A stretch of DNA of 20,213 nucleotides from CAYLZN01 sp964387935. GTDB taxonomy: Bacteria; Acidobacteriota; Vicinamibacteria; Vicinamibacterales; JAFNAJ01. The position numbers and the translations under genes were made by a program. Shown in pieces: positions 1-7,393 of the stretch. The notes beneath the pieces were generated by a model, which saw only the letters and a program-made list of their open reading frames with translations, did not search any database and had not been told where the DNA came from. The stretch spans positions 1 to 20,213 of the forward strand of contig CAYLZN010000072.1 in the NCBI GenBank assembly GCA_964387935.1, given 5' to 3'. The first letter of the stretch is position 1, and each line of letters opens with the position of its first letter.

Positions 1-329
1 TGGATGTCGGCGGCGTTCATCACCAGGTACTCGATCCCGAGCGGCTCACGAACTTCATGTGCGCGCGCGAGCGCGATCAACCCGTCCGACACGTCCACGC
101 CGACGACGCGGCCGCCCGCACGCGCCAGCTCGCGCGTGAAGTAACCCTGCCCGCAGCCCAGATCGAGGATGGACCTGCCCTCCACCGGCAGGCACGCCTG
201 CAGGAGGGCCGGGCCGTGGACCTCGGTGCGGTAGTAGTCCGCGCCCGATTCGACGAACGTCTGCCACGCCTGCGACCCGCGGTTCCACGCGTCGCGCGCG
301 TCGTCATCGGTGAACGGAGGAGCGCCCAT
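1..329 (-). CDS. class I SAM-dependent methyltransferase, 3' end cut off by window edge
   Basis: The open frame runs from the ATG at 329 off the left edge, giving the first 109 residues. Residues near 65-75 read ILDLGCGQGYF, the glycine-rich SAM-binding motif I of class I methyltransferases, followed by an acidic residue at the end of the next strand (VVGVDVS) that would contact the ribose hydroxyls. The N-terminus (W, F, Y-rich helix before motif I) resembles small-molecule methyltransferases of the Methyltransf_11/25 type; the substrate cannot be told. The start lies 5 bases after the yjbQ stop, so it is very likely translated from the same message as yjbQ and the S9 peptidase. No strong Shine-Dalgarno is visible, which fits translational coupling. 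Confidence 0.85.
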   Translation of the reverse strand, partial: MGAPPFTDDDARDAWNRGSQAWQTFVESGADYYRTEVHGPALLQACLPVEGRSILDLGCGQGYFTRELARAGGRVVGVDVSDGLIALARAHEVREPLGIEYLVMNAADI

Positions 330-334
330 GTCGT

Positions 335-748
335 TCAGTCGCGGACCTGGATCACCACCTCGCGCGACCGCCCGCGCGTGTCGAACTCGAGCAGGACGAT
401 CTGCTGCCAGGTGCCCAGCAGCAGCCGCCCGTCCTCGAACGGCACCGACAGCGACGGGCCGACCAGCGAGGCGCGCGCGTGGCTCGACCCGTTGTCGTCG
501 CCCCAGGTCAGGTGGTGGCGGTAGTCGCCGTCGCGTGGAGCCATCCCCTCGAAGACCTCGGCAAGGTCGGCGACCGCCCCGGGCTCGAACTCCATCGTCG
601 TGATCGCCGCGGTGGATCCGACGACGAAGATGGTGGCGAGGCCATCGCGCGCGCCCGCCTGGCGGACAGCAGCGGCGACGGCCTCGGTGAGATCGTTCAC
701 ATCACCCTGGCCGCGAGTCGACACGCGGTGGCGGGACGTGACGGTCAT
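335..748 (-). CDS. yjbQ: YjbQ/UPF0047 family protein (secondary thiamine-phosphate synthase type)
   Basis: A protein of 137 residues, the usual length for the UPF0047 family. Family signatures are present: GSTAAITTMEFE near 44-55, the metal- or phosphate-site segment HHLTWGDDNGSSHAR at 78-92, and LLLGTWQQIVLLEFD at 109-123. E. coli YjbQ has weak thiamine-phosphate synthase activity; the true role of the family is unresolved, so the product name is provisional. The ATG at 748 follows the S9 peptidase stop (750-752) by one base, and the methyltransferase start follows this gene's stop by 5 bases, so the three form one tight operon on the minus strand. No signal peptide, so it acts in the cytoplasm, unlike the secreted peptidase encoded before it. 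Confidence 0.9.
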   Translation of the reverse strand: MTVTSRHRVSTRGQGDVNDLTEAVAAAVRQAGARDGLATIFVVGSTAAITTMEFEPGAVADLAEVFEGMAPRDGDYRHHLTWGDDNGSSHARASLVGPSLSVPFEDGRLLLGTWQQIVLLEFDTRGRSREVVIQVRD

Positions 749-749
749 G

Positions 750-3500
750 CTAGGGCTTCTGCAGTTCCGAGGTGATCACGGCCCCGCCCATCTGCGGCGC
801 AGACGTCACGGTCTTGACCACCTGGCGCGAGTCCTGCGCGACCCACACGGTCGTCTGACCAGGCTCGCCGTCGGCTGACGCCAGTTCGACCTTCCAGGCC
901 TTGAACGTGCCCGCCGGCACCGTGACGCTCTCCTCACCCACGACCTTGAGTTGTTTCAACGCGACCTTCTGCCGCTGAATGTCGAGGTTCCGGAACGTGG
1001 TCGCGTAGCCGGCCGTGAGCGGCAGCGCGGCCAGCACGTCGTGCGCGCCCGCACCGTCGGCGAACAGCTCCCCGCCCAGATCGACCGACACCGGCTTCGG
1101 GTTGCCTCCCATCGCCATGGAGCCCGTCGCCTTGCCGGCGTCGAACGCCAGGTCGATCGCCACGGGGCCCTGCCTGATCGTCCGCTTGCGCGGCGCGAGC
1201 GTCGCCTTGTCCAGCACGGTGGTATCCGCCACCGGGCCCATGGGGGTCTGGGCCGTTTCGCTGACGACCCACGTCCCGCCTTCCTCCGCGACCGTGCGCG
1301 TGACCGTCATCGGGATTGTCTGGCCGCCGGCGTCGATCCGCGCCTGATAGCTGGCGGTGCCGGCCTTCAGCGATGCGGCGACCTTCGGCACACCCACCGC
1401 GGAGGCATCGGTGGTCTTCGTGAGCGTCACGGTCTTCGGATCGACCGTAATCTCCTTCAGGCGCGTGGCCAGATCCGGTGTCAGGTCCTCCTGGACGCGT
1501 CCGCCGAGGTGTTTCGCGAAGAACTTCTCGGTAGCCGCCCAGAGCGCCATGCTGTTGACCGGCCGTGCGAAGCCGTGTCCCTCGTCCGGTGCCAGGATGT
1601 ACTCGACCGGGAACCCGCGGTCGCGGAGCGCGATGACGATCTGCTCGGACTCGGCCTTCTTCACGCGCGGGTCGTTCGCGCCCTGCGCCACGAGCAGCGG
1701 CGTCCTGATCTTCTGCGCGGAATTGAGCGGCGACTGGCGCTGAAGCTGTGCCTTGCCGGCGGGGGTCGTGGGGTCACCCATCCGCTCGTGGAAGACCTTC
1801 CGGCCTGCCTCCCAGTACGGCGGGATCGACTCGAGCAAGGTGATCAGGTTCGACGGACCGACGATGGAGACGGCGGCGGCGTAGAGGTCGGGCGTGAACG
1901 CGACGCCCGCGAGCGTGGCGTACCCGCCATAGGAGCCGCCCATGATGCCCACGCGCTTCGGGTCTGCGATACCCTGGGCCACGAGGTACTTGGCGCCCCA
2001 GGTGATGTCGTCCTGCATCTTCTCGCCCCACTGCAGGTTGCCGGCGTTGAGGAACTTCTTCCCGTAGCCGGTGGACGCCCTGAAGTTGGGCTGCAGCACG
2101 GCGTAGCCGCGGTTGGCGAGGAACTGCGCGAGGTTGTTGAAGCCCCAGCTGTCGCGCGCCCAGGGGCCGCCGTGCGGCACGATGATCGTCGGCAGGTTCC
2201 TGGGGGGCACGCCCTTCGGCAGCGTCAGGAAGGCAGGGATTTCGAGGCCGTCCGACGAGGGATAGCGCACCGGTTTCATCTCGGTCATGTGCTCGCGCGG
2301 AATGCGTTCGCGCGACTTGTACTGAGGGGTGAGCGTCTTCGTCGCCCGGTCGAACAGGTAGCGTTCGCCAGGGTCGGTATCGCCTGAAACGGTGATCAGA
2401 AAGGTGGAGTCGTCTGCGGTCGAGGATCCGAACTCGATGTCCTTGCCCGGGAACTTCGACTGCAGAAACCTGTGCTCGGCCTCCCACATCTTGTCGCGGA
2501 AGTAGACGCGCGTGCGCTCGTCCTCATAGGCGGTCGCGACGAGCTCGTCGGTCGATTCCGCGAACACCGCGCCTCCGAAATCCACCCGCTTCATCGGGTC
2601 CGATTCCACCGGTTCCTCGGAGCCCGTGGCCGGGTCGAAAAGCACCAACTGGGTCAGATCCGCGTTGCCCTTGTTGGTCTCCATGTAGACGCGTCGGCCG
2701 TCCTTGTGGAACCGCACGGGGCCGCAGCTCTCGAACACCGAGCAGGTGTAGACGACCTTCATCGCCTCGCCATCGAGGCGCAGGATCTCGGTGTCGCCAT
2801 TGTCCGCGGTGCGGGTCGCCAGGCGCAGGCGTCCGTCGAGGTCGAAGATCCAGCCCGACACGCGATCCGTGTTCCTGCGAATCAGCTCTCGTTTACCGGT
2901 CGAGAGCGACACCTTGTAGAGGTCGTGCCACGCGGCGTCGCGGTCGTTGAGGCCGATGTAGATCGTGTCGGGGTCCTTCTTCGGCACGGAGTAGATGAAT
3001 GTCCGCGCACCCCTGGCGTCGGTGAGGTTGCGAGACGGCGGCGCCTCGCTCCCCGGCGCGGCGGCCGCGGACGGATCGACGGCCCACACGTTGAAGTTCT
3101 CGTCGCCGTCGTTGTCCTTCACGTAGAGGATGAGGCGGCTGTCGCGCGTCCAGAAGAAGCCCGGGATCGGGCGCTTCGCCTCGGTGGTCAGCAGGCGGGC
3201 CTGGTTGAACGGCGCATTCACGTCCTTGACGTAGACGTTGCGAGTGTCCTTCCAGGGCTTCAGGAAGGCGATCCGTTTCCCGTCGGGCGACAGTACGGCC
3301 CCGGAAATCTCCGGGTTGCCGAAGAACAGCTCCCGATCCAGAAGCGGCGGCATGCCCGCCGCGGCAGCAGGTGCGGCGCGGGACGTGGTGGCCTGGGGTG
3401 GCGCCGGCGCGGGTTGCCCCGCTGCCACGCTCGCCTGCGCCAGGGCTGAGACGACGAGCGCCCACAGGGGCGCCGAGTGGCGACGAATGCTCGCGAACAT
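750..3500 (-). CDS. secreted S9 prolyl-oligopeptidase-family peptidase with C-terminal DUF3108-like domain
   Basis: A protein of 916 residues. Residues 1-28 look like a Sec signal peptide (basic RRH, hydrophobic stretch, AAG), then a Pro/Ala-rich linker. Residues 50-400 form a beta-propeller-like region typical of the S9C/acylaminoacyl-peptidase group (SPDGKRIAF repeat-type strands). The alpha/beta hydrolase domain covers about 410-665, with nucleophile Ser523 in GGSYGGYA, Asp610 in AQGANDPR and His642 in DEGHGF, so the triad is complete. About 250 residues follow that S9 peptidases normally lack; the segment around VTVPAGTFKAWKVEL resembles DUF3108-type periplasmic domains. An AGGAG lies 10 bases before the ATG at 3500. 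It probably degrades peptides in the periplasm or outside the cell. First gene of a three-gene unit with yjbQ and a methyltransferase. Confidence 0.93.
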   Translation of the reverse strand: MFASIRRHSAPLWALVVSALAQASVAAGQPAPAPPQATTSRAAPAAAAGMPPLLDRELFFGNPEISGAVLSPDGKRIAFLKPWKDTRNVYVKDVNAPFNQARLLTTEAKRPIPGFFWTRDSRLILYVKDNDGDENFNVWAVDPSAAAAPGSEAPPSRNLTDARGARTFIYSVPKKDPDTIYIGLNDRDAAWHDLYKVSLSTGKRELIRRNTDRVSGWIFDLDGRLRLATRTADNGDTEILRLDGEAMKVVYTCSVFESCGPVRFHKDGRRVYMETNKGNADLTQLVLFDPATGSEEPVESDPMKRVDFGGAVFAESTDELVATAYEDERTRVYFRDKMWEAEHRFLQSKFPGKDIEFGSSTADDSTFLITVSGDTDPGERYLFDRATKTLTPQYKSRERIPREHMTEMKPVRYPSSDGLEIPAFLTLPKGVPPRNLPTIIVPHGGPWARDSWGFNNLAQFLANRGYAVLQPNFRASTGYGKKFLNAGNLQWGEKMQDDITWGAKYLVAQGIADPKRVGIMGGSYGGYATLAGVAFTPDLYAAAVSIVGPSNLITLLESIPPYWEAGRKVFHERMGDPTTPAGKAQLQRQSPLNSAQKIRTPLLVAQGANDPRVKKAESEQIVIALRDRGFPVEYILAPDEGHGFARPVNSMALWAATEKFFAKHLGGRVQEDLTPDLATRLKEITVDPKTVTLTKTTDASAVGVPKVAASLKAGTASYQARIDAGGQTIPMTVTRTVAEEGGTWVVSETAQTPMGPVADTTVLDKATLAPRKRTIRQGPVAIDLAFDAGKATGSMAMGGNPKPVSVDLGGELFADGAGAHDVLAALPLTAGYATTFRNLDIQRQKVALKQLKVVGEESVTVPAGTFKAWKVELASADGEPGQTTVWVAQDSRQVVKTVTSAPQMGGAVITSELQKP

Positions 3501-3648
3501 GTGTCAGAAGCTCCTGTTTCTGGTGAGTGGTTCCCGCGGTCGAGCCGCCAGAGATGCGGCGGGACGGCGGAAGCGGGCCACGGATCCCTTCGACGGACCG
3601 CGCGCCAGGCCCGTTCCGTCAGGGCTCGGGCTTGGCGTCTTGCGCCCC

Positions 3649-3690
3649 GCCCTGAGCCTTGTGCCCTGAGCCCTGAGCCTTGTGCCCGCT
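3649..3690 (+). repeat. heptamer array A: six tandem 7-base units
   Basis: Six exact 7-base steps read GCCCTGA, GCCTTGT, GCCCTGA, GCCCTGA, GCCTTGT, GCCCGCT on the plus strand. Weaker 7-base periodicity reaches back to about 3621. The last base of the array touches the stop codon of the Rid gene (3691-3693 on the minus strand), so the array forms the start of that gene's 3' untranslated region. The rest of the space up to the peptidase start (3501-3648) shows no clear promoter. Same family as the arrays at 7316, 13780, 17780 and 19341. Confidence 0.9.
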
Positions 3691-4881
3691 CTATCGCACC
3701 CCGTTCAGCATGATCTCGACGAGCCCGTCGGGCGCCACGAGGCCCGTGCGGACCAGGGTCCGCGTCGGTGGTGACGACCCGAAGACCTCCTGCCATGCCG
3801 CGTCCACGTCAGCGACCCTGGCCGTGTCGGTCACGTACACGATGGCATCGGTCACGCGTGTCCAGTCCGCGCCTGCCGCCGTCAGGGCTCGACCGAGCGC
3901 CGCGAGGGTGGCCCGGCTCTGCGCCCGCATGTCACCCTTGTTCGCGGCGTCGTTCCCGAGCATGCCCGAGACGAACACGCGGTCGCCCACGCGGATGGCC
4001 GGACTGAGATTCGGGTTGGCGGGCCGCGGCGTTCCATCGGCGTTGGGCACCGCAACCACATGGCGGGCGCCGGCCACGGCCACGAGCGTGATCTCCACCA
4101 GGAACGAGGGGCGCATCAGTTGACAGATGACCGTGGCGCGAGCCGGCGGGTCCTTGGGGAAGAACCGCCGGTAGGATTCGTTCATCGCCTGGAATCCCGC
4201 CCCCTCGGTGATGAACACCCGCGCGCTCACGACGTCGGCCATCGACATGCCGGCGGCCTTCAGGATCTCCTCGCCGTTCCCGAGCACCGTCGTCGTCTGG
4301 GTGCTCATGTCACCGGGCACGTCGCGGTTGTCGCGCCCGCTGCGCGAGACGAGTCCGGCCATGAACAGGGTGTCGCCGGACCTGATTCCGTAGCTGTAGG
4401 GATTCGGCGACTTGATCCAGCCTGGAGGGTGAACCACCTCCCGCGGCGCCCCGGGCGCCACCGCGATGGCGCTCATCTCGACGAGCACCTCGGGATGGGC
4501 CGGTTCTGCGACGATCGTGGTGCGCACCGGCGGTTCGGCGGTCCAGTGGGTCGCGTAGACCTCGTTCATCGCTGCGAAGTCCGACGTCCTGCGCAGGTAC
4601 ACGTGGACCGACGCCGCCCGCGCCAGCGAGGTCCCCGTCGTCTCGAGCGTCTTCGCCATCTCCGCGAGCACCGCGCGCGTCTGGCCCTGGATGTCCGAGG
4701 CGACGACGCGCCCGTCGGCGCCAACCGGGGCGATGGCCGCCACGTGGATGAACGGACCCGACCTCACCGCGCGGCTCCACGGCACTGCGCCGGGAGCCGG
4801 CCAGCGGTCGAGTTGAGCTGCCTGCGCCATGGTGACCCCGCAGAAGAGAACGCACACCTGAACGAGGAGTCTCGCGCGCAC
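3691..4881 (-). CDS. secreted protein of three tandem Rid (YjgF/YER057c) domains
   Basis: A protein of 396 residues beginning with a signal peptide (residues 1-22, MRARLL then a hydrophobic stretch and AQAAQ). Three Rid domains follow at about 25-148, 150-275 and 280-396. RidA deaminates reactive enamines and imines as a homotrimer with active sites between subunits. The substrate-binding Arg and its partner Glu recur 15 residues apart in each domain: R120/E135, R248/E263 and R374/E389, the same spacing as R105/E120 in E. coli RidA. One chain may therefore fold as a pseudo-trimer with three sites, outside the cytoplasm. Start is GTG at 4881, with a purine-rich GAGGCGG just before it overlapping the stop of the isomerase gene 9 bases upstream, which argues for one transcript. 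Confidence 0.88.
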   Translation of the reverse strand: MRARLLVQVCVLFCGVTMAQAAQLDRWPAPGAVPWSRAVRSGPFIHVAAIAPVGADGRVVASDIQGQTRAVLAEMAKTLETTGTSLARAASVHVYLRRTSDFAAMNEVYATHWTAEPPVRTTIVAEPAHPEVLVEMSAIAVAPGAPREVVHPPGWIKSPNPYSYGIRSGDTLFMAGLVSRSGRDNRDVPGDMSTQTTTVLGNGEEILKAAGMSMADVVSARVFITEGAGFQAMNESYRRFFPKDPPARATVICQLMRPSFLVEITLVAVAGARHVVAVPNADGTPRPANPNLSPAIRVGDRVFVSGMLGNDAANKGDMRAQSRATLAALGRALTAAGADWTRVTDAIVYVTDTARVADVDAAWQEVFGSSPPTRTLVRTGLVAPDGLVEIMLNGVR

Positions 4882-4890
4882 GGCGCCGCC

Positions 4891-5412
4891 TCACACCCGC
4901 TCGATCGTGATCCGCTTCATCACCACGTCCTCGAGGGGGCGGTCGGCCCGTCCCGTCGGGACCTTGCCGATGCTCTTCACGACGTCCAGGCCTTCGACGA
5001 CCTCCCCGAAGACCGAGTGGCGGTTGTCGAGGTGCGGCGTCGGGCCGAGCGTGATGAAGAACTGGCTGCCGTTGGTATTCGGTCCGGCGTTGGCCATGGA
5101 AAGGATGCCGGCCCGCGCATGACGAAGTGAGGGGTGGAACTCGTCGCCGAAGCGATAGCCCGGGCCGCCGGTACCGTTGCCGGCCGGGTCGCCACCCTGG
5201 ATCATGAACCCGTCGATGACGCGATGGAAGACCAGGCCGTCGTAGAACGGCTTCTTCTCCTTCGCGCGGCTGACGGGGTGCGTCCACTCGCGCGTGCCTT
5301 CGGCGAGGCCGACGAAGTTCTCGACGGTCTTCGGGGCTTCCTTGTCGAAGAGCCTGATGACGAACGTGCCGAGCGTGGTGTCGAACGTGGCGTAGGTCCC
5401 TGGAGCGCGCAT
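4891..5412 (-). CDS. cyclophilin-type peptidyl-prolyl cis-trans isomerase
   Basis: A protein of 173 residues from the ATG at 5412; an in-frame upstream start at 5448 would add 12 residues that the family does not have. FHRVIDGFMIQGGD (62-75) supplies the catalytic Arg64, Phe69 and Gln72, and SMANAGPNTNGSQFFIT (105-121) is the second signature. The position of the cyclosporin-contacting Trp of human cyclophilin A is His127 here, as in many bacterial cyclophilins. A 20-residue insert (about 40-59, Lys- and Trp-rich) precedes the catalytic strand. No signal peptide, so it is probably a cytosolic folding helper. Only 9 bases separate it from the triple-Rid gene. Confidence 0.95.
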   Translation of the reverse strand: MRAPGTYATFDTTLGTFVIRLFDKEAPKTVENFVGLAEGTREWTHPVSRAKEKKPFYDGLVFHRVIDGFMIQGGDPAGNGTGGPGYRFGDEFHPSLRHARAGILSMANAGPNTNGSQFFITLGPTPHLDNRHSVFGEVVEGLDVVKSIGKVPTGRADRPLEDVVMKRITIERV

Positions 5413-5455
5413 GCGGCAGGATACCTTACCTGATGCCGCGCTCCGCAAGTGGTGA

Positions 5456-5484
5456 GAGGGCCGGGCCTGAAAGGCCCGACCCTC
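5456..5484. repeat. imperfect palindrome (REP-like hairpin) in divergent intergenic space
   Basis: The inner arms CGGGCCT (5462-5468) and AGGCCCG (5472-5478) pair perfectly around a 3-base loop. After one mismatch the stem continues for five more pairs (5456-5460 with 5480-5484). The core sequence recurs in the tandem block at 5499-5560. It lies behind the start of the isomerase gene, so a simple transcription terminator is unlikely. Confidence 0.75.
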
Positions 5485-5498
5485 CGAAGTGCGTGGCC

Positions 5499-5560
5499 GG
5501 AGCGCCGGGCCTTTTCGGAGCGCCGGGCCTTTCGGAGCGCCGGGCCTTTCAGGCCCGGCG
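5499..5560. repeat. three 17-18 base direct repeats ending in a 10-bp perfect hairpin
   Basis: Units at 5499-5516, 5517-5533 and 5534-5550 share GGAGCGCCGGGCCTTTC, the first having one extra T. The last unit plus 5551-5560 forms a hairpin: a 10-base arm 5538-5547, loop TTC, arm 5551-5560. Each unit carries one half of the same palindrome seen at 5456-5484. The block sits 31 bases before the GTG start of the histidine kinase, in the divergent promoter space. Confidence 0.85.
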
Positions 5561-5577
5561 TCAGAATCCCCAACGGG

Positions 5578-5583
5578 TATAGA
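5578..5583 (+). promoter_or_regulatory. possible -10 element for a near-leaderless kinase transcript
   Basis: TATAGA ends 8 bases before the GTG start at 5592, and no Shine-Dalgarno is visible between them. If it is a -10 box the message would begin at or next to the start codon. The -35 position falls in the hairpin at 5551-5560 and does not look like a sigma-70 box. Weak evidence. Confidence 0.25.
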
Positions 5584-5591
5584 GTGAACCC

Positions 5592-6539
5592 GTGCGCAGC
5601 AAACGGTCGATCCGGATCATCGTCAGCTATGTGCTGTCGCTGCTGGTCGCCCTGTCGCTGCTGGTCTGGTGGATCGTCTACGTCATCCAGGCCTCCTCCA
5701 CGATCAATGAGTTTGCGGCGCGACTCGGGGCCGGTGGGTCGCGGTATCACTGGATCGCCCTCGTCGTGGGGTGCGTCCTGTTCGCCATCCTGATTGCGGG
5801 ACTCACCTTCCAGCTCGCGCAGGCCCTCGCGGAGCGCAACTACTCGAGGAAGCAGGAGGAGTTCGTTTCGAACATCACGCACGAGATGAAGTCGCCCCTC
5901 GCCGCGATCAAGCTGCACGCCCAGACCCTGCAGCAGCCAGACCTTCCCGGCCACGAACGGGAGCGGTCGGTCGGGTACGTCCTCCAGCAGGTCCGTCGGA
6001 TGGAAACTTTGGTGGACAACGTGCTGGAGAGCAGCCGGCTCGCCGCCCGCAAGAAGCGGCTCGCGGTCCAGCCGGTCGCGCTGGCGGACTGGTGCCGGAC
6101 CTACTTCGAGGAAATGCGTGGCGAACTGGATGGGCGTGGCCTCACGCTCAAGACCGACGTGTCCACCGAGGCGATCGTGCTGGCCAGCCCGGACGCGCTC
6201 CGTCGCATCCTGACGAACCTGATCGACAATGCGGCACGGTTCTCGATGCGCGGCGGCGAGATCCGCTGTCGCGTGACCGACGTGGCCAACCGCGTCTGCC
6301 TCGAGGTCGAGGACGACGGCGTCGGCATTCCCCGGACGGAGCTGAAGAAGGTGTTCGATCGCTTCCATCAGATCGGATCGGAGATTTCGGGACGCCGGGG
6401 CGGCACAGGCCTCGGCCTGTCCATCGTGTGGGGCCTGGTGCGCGAACTGAAGGGACAGGTCCAGGCGTTCTCGAACGAGGACCGCCCGGGCACGCGGTTC
6501 GTGGTCACGCTGCCGGCGCACGTCAGGGGGACCGCGTGA
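5592..6539 (+). CDS. membrane-bound sensor histidine kinase
   Basis: A protein of 315 residues. Two transmembrane segments (about 9-33 and 54-77) flank a loop of only about 20 residues, and the second leads straight into the dimerisation helix with no room for a HAMP domain. The H-box SNITHEMKSPLAAI places the phospho-accepting His97; the N-box LTNLIDNAARFS has Asn213; G1 is DDGVGI at 241-246 and G2 is GGTGLGLS at 270-277. The kinase core is complete (HisKA plus HATPase_c). Start GTG at 5592 is chosen because the first membrane segment follows at once. The next gene, a response regulator, starts within this stop codon, so the two are a cognate pair. The tiny periplasmic loop suggests sensing in the membrane or through a partner protein. 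Confidence 0.93.
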   Translation: MRSKRSIRIIVSYVLSLLVALSLLVWWIVYVIQASSTINEFAARLGAGGSRYHWIALVVGCVLFAILIAGLTFQLAQALAERNYSRKQEEFVSNITHEMKSPLAAIKLHAQTLQQPDLPGHERERSVGYVLQQVRRMETLVDNVLESSRLAARKKRLAVQPVALADWCRTYFEEMRGELDGRGLTLKTDVSTEAIVLASPDALRRILTNLIDNAARFSMRGGEIRCRVTDVANRVCLEVEDDGVGIPRTELKKVFDRFHQIGSEISGRRGGTGLGLSIVWGLVRELKGQVQAFSNEDRPGTRFVVTLPAHVRGTA

Positions 6540-7312
6540 GCGTGGCCGCCGCCCGGATCCTCGTCGTCGAAGACGAGGACGCGCTCGCGGAGGGCCTCGT
6601 CTACAACCTCGAGCGCAAGGGCTACATGGTCGATCTCGCCCGCGACGGCCGGCAGGCGCTGGAACGGACCAGGGCTGCGCGGTACGCGCTGATCCTCCTC
6701 GACATCCGTCTGCCGGAAGTCGACGGATTCCAGGTGTGCCAGCGGCTGCGCGCGCAGCAGGACTACACGCCGATCCTGATGCTCACCGCCCGGACGCAAC
6801 CCGACGACGTGGTCTACGGGCTCAAACTCGGCGCGGACGACTACGTCACCAAGCCGTTCGACCTGGCGGAACTCCTGGCGCGAATCGAGGGGTTGCTGCG
6901 ACGGCAGGGCTGGTCGAGCGGGGCCCGCAGCAGCCGACGCCCGACGGACCACGCCATCGAGGGCACCGCAGCCGCCGAACTCCCGGCGCCGGTCGCCGAC
7001 GGCAACGGCGCCTCGCGCTTTGAATTCGGGGCCTTCTGGGTGGACTTCAGCACCTGGCAGGCCAAGACCCGCCAGGGCGTCGTCGAGCTCTCGCGCAAGG
7101 AAGTGGCGGCGATGAAGCTGTTCTGCTCCAGACCGAACCAGGTCATCAGCCGGCGCGAACTGCTGGCCGAGGTGTGGGAGCTGCCGCACCATCCGAACGA
7201 ACGGGTGGTGGACAACGTGATCGTGTCGTTGCGTCGCGCCTTCGAGGAAAGCGCCTGGCGGCCTCGACACCTCCTGAACGTGCGCGGCGTCGGCTACCGC
7301 TTCGTCCCCTGA
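6536..7312 (+). CDS. OmpR/PhoB-family response regulator
   Basis: A protein of 258 residues. The GTG at 6536 overlaps the kinase stop (GTGA), preceded by AGGGGG at a good distance, so the two are translationally coupled. The receiver domain (7-122) has the acidic pair Glu12/Asp13, phospho-acceptor Asp56 in LLDIRLP, Thr84 and Lys106. A variable linker of about 30 residues (123-152) follows, then a winged-helix DNA-binding domain (about 153-258) ending in LLNVRGVGYRFVP, the hallmark of OmpR/PhoB regulators. It is expected to regulate transcription when phosphorylated by the kinase; no target site is visible. The first plausible direct target is its own promoter, which contains the hairpin repeats at 5456-5560. 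Confidence 0.95.
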   Translation: MSVAAARILVVEDEDALAEGLVYNLERKGYMVDLARDGRQALERTRAARYALILLDIRLPEVDGFQVCQRLRAQQDYTPILMLTARTQPDDVVYGLKLGADDYVTKPFDLAELLARIEGLLRRQGWSSGARSSRRPTDHAIEGTAAAELPAPVADGNGASRFEFGAFWVDFSTWQAKTRQGVVELSRKEVAAMKLFCSRPNQVISRRELLAEVWELPHHPNERVVDNVIVSLRRAFEESAWRPRHLLNVRGVGYRFVP

Positions 7313-7315
7313 CCC

Positions 7316-7385
7316 AGCCGTACGCCGCCGTACGCCAAGCCGTTGCCGTACGCCGCCGTACGTCGTACGCCGTACGCCGTACGCC
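7316..7385. repeat. heptamer array B: ten 7-base units rich in CGTACG
   Basis: The space between two converging genes (stop codons at 7310-7312 and 7394-7396) is almost wholly 7-base periodic. The last four units are GTACGTC then three copies of GTACGCC; earlier units vary, and a 28-base super-period is visible (7317 and 7345 start the same 17-base stretch). The unit GCCGTAC differs by one base from GCCGTGC in the array at 17780, which links this array to the family. CGTACG is self-complementary, so each strand can fold on itself. Confidence 0.85.
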
Positions 7386-7393
7386 AGTAAGTC

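Noticed and set aside
951..2387. Long plus-strand frame (478 codons) opposite the S9 peptidase
   Set aside because: Antisense to a well-supported gene; composition is Arg/Val/Gly-rich with no motif, as expected for a GC-rich opposite frame.
4060..5130. Plus-strand frame of 356 codons opposite the triple-Rid gene
   Set aside because: Histidine/Arg-rich antisense artefact; the minus strand has three repeated Rid domains.
5202..6521. Minus-strand frame of 439 codons opposite the histidine kinase and across the hairpin repeats
   Set aside because: Kinase motifs H, N, G1 and G2 lie on the plus strand; the minus frame has no family likeness and crosses the isomerase gene out of frame.
7313..7393. 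Bidirectional intrinsic terminator between the regulator and the PLP enzyme
   Set aside because: The repeated CGTACG palindromes can pair in many registers, but there is no T run and no dominant stem, so I list it only as a repeat.
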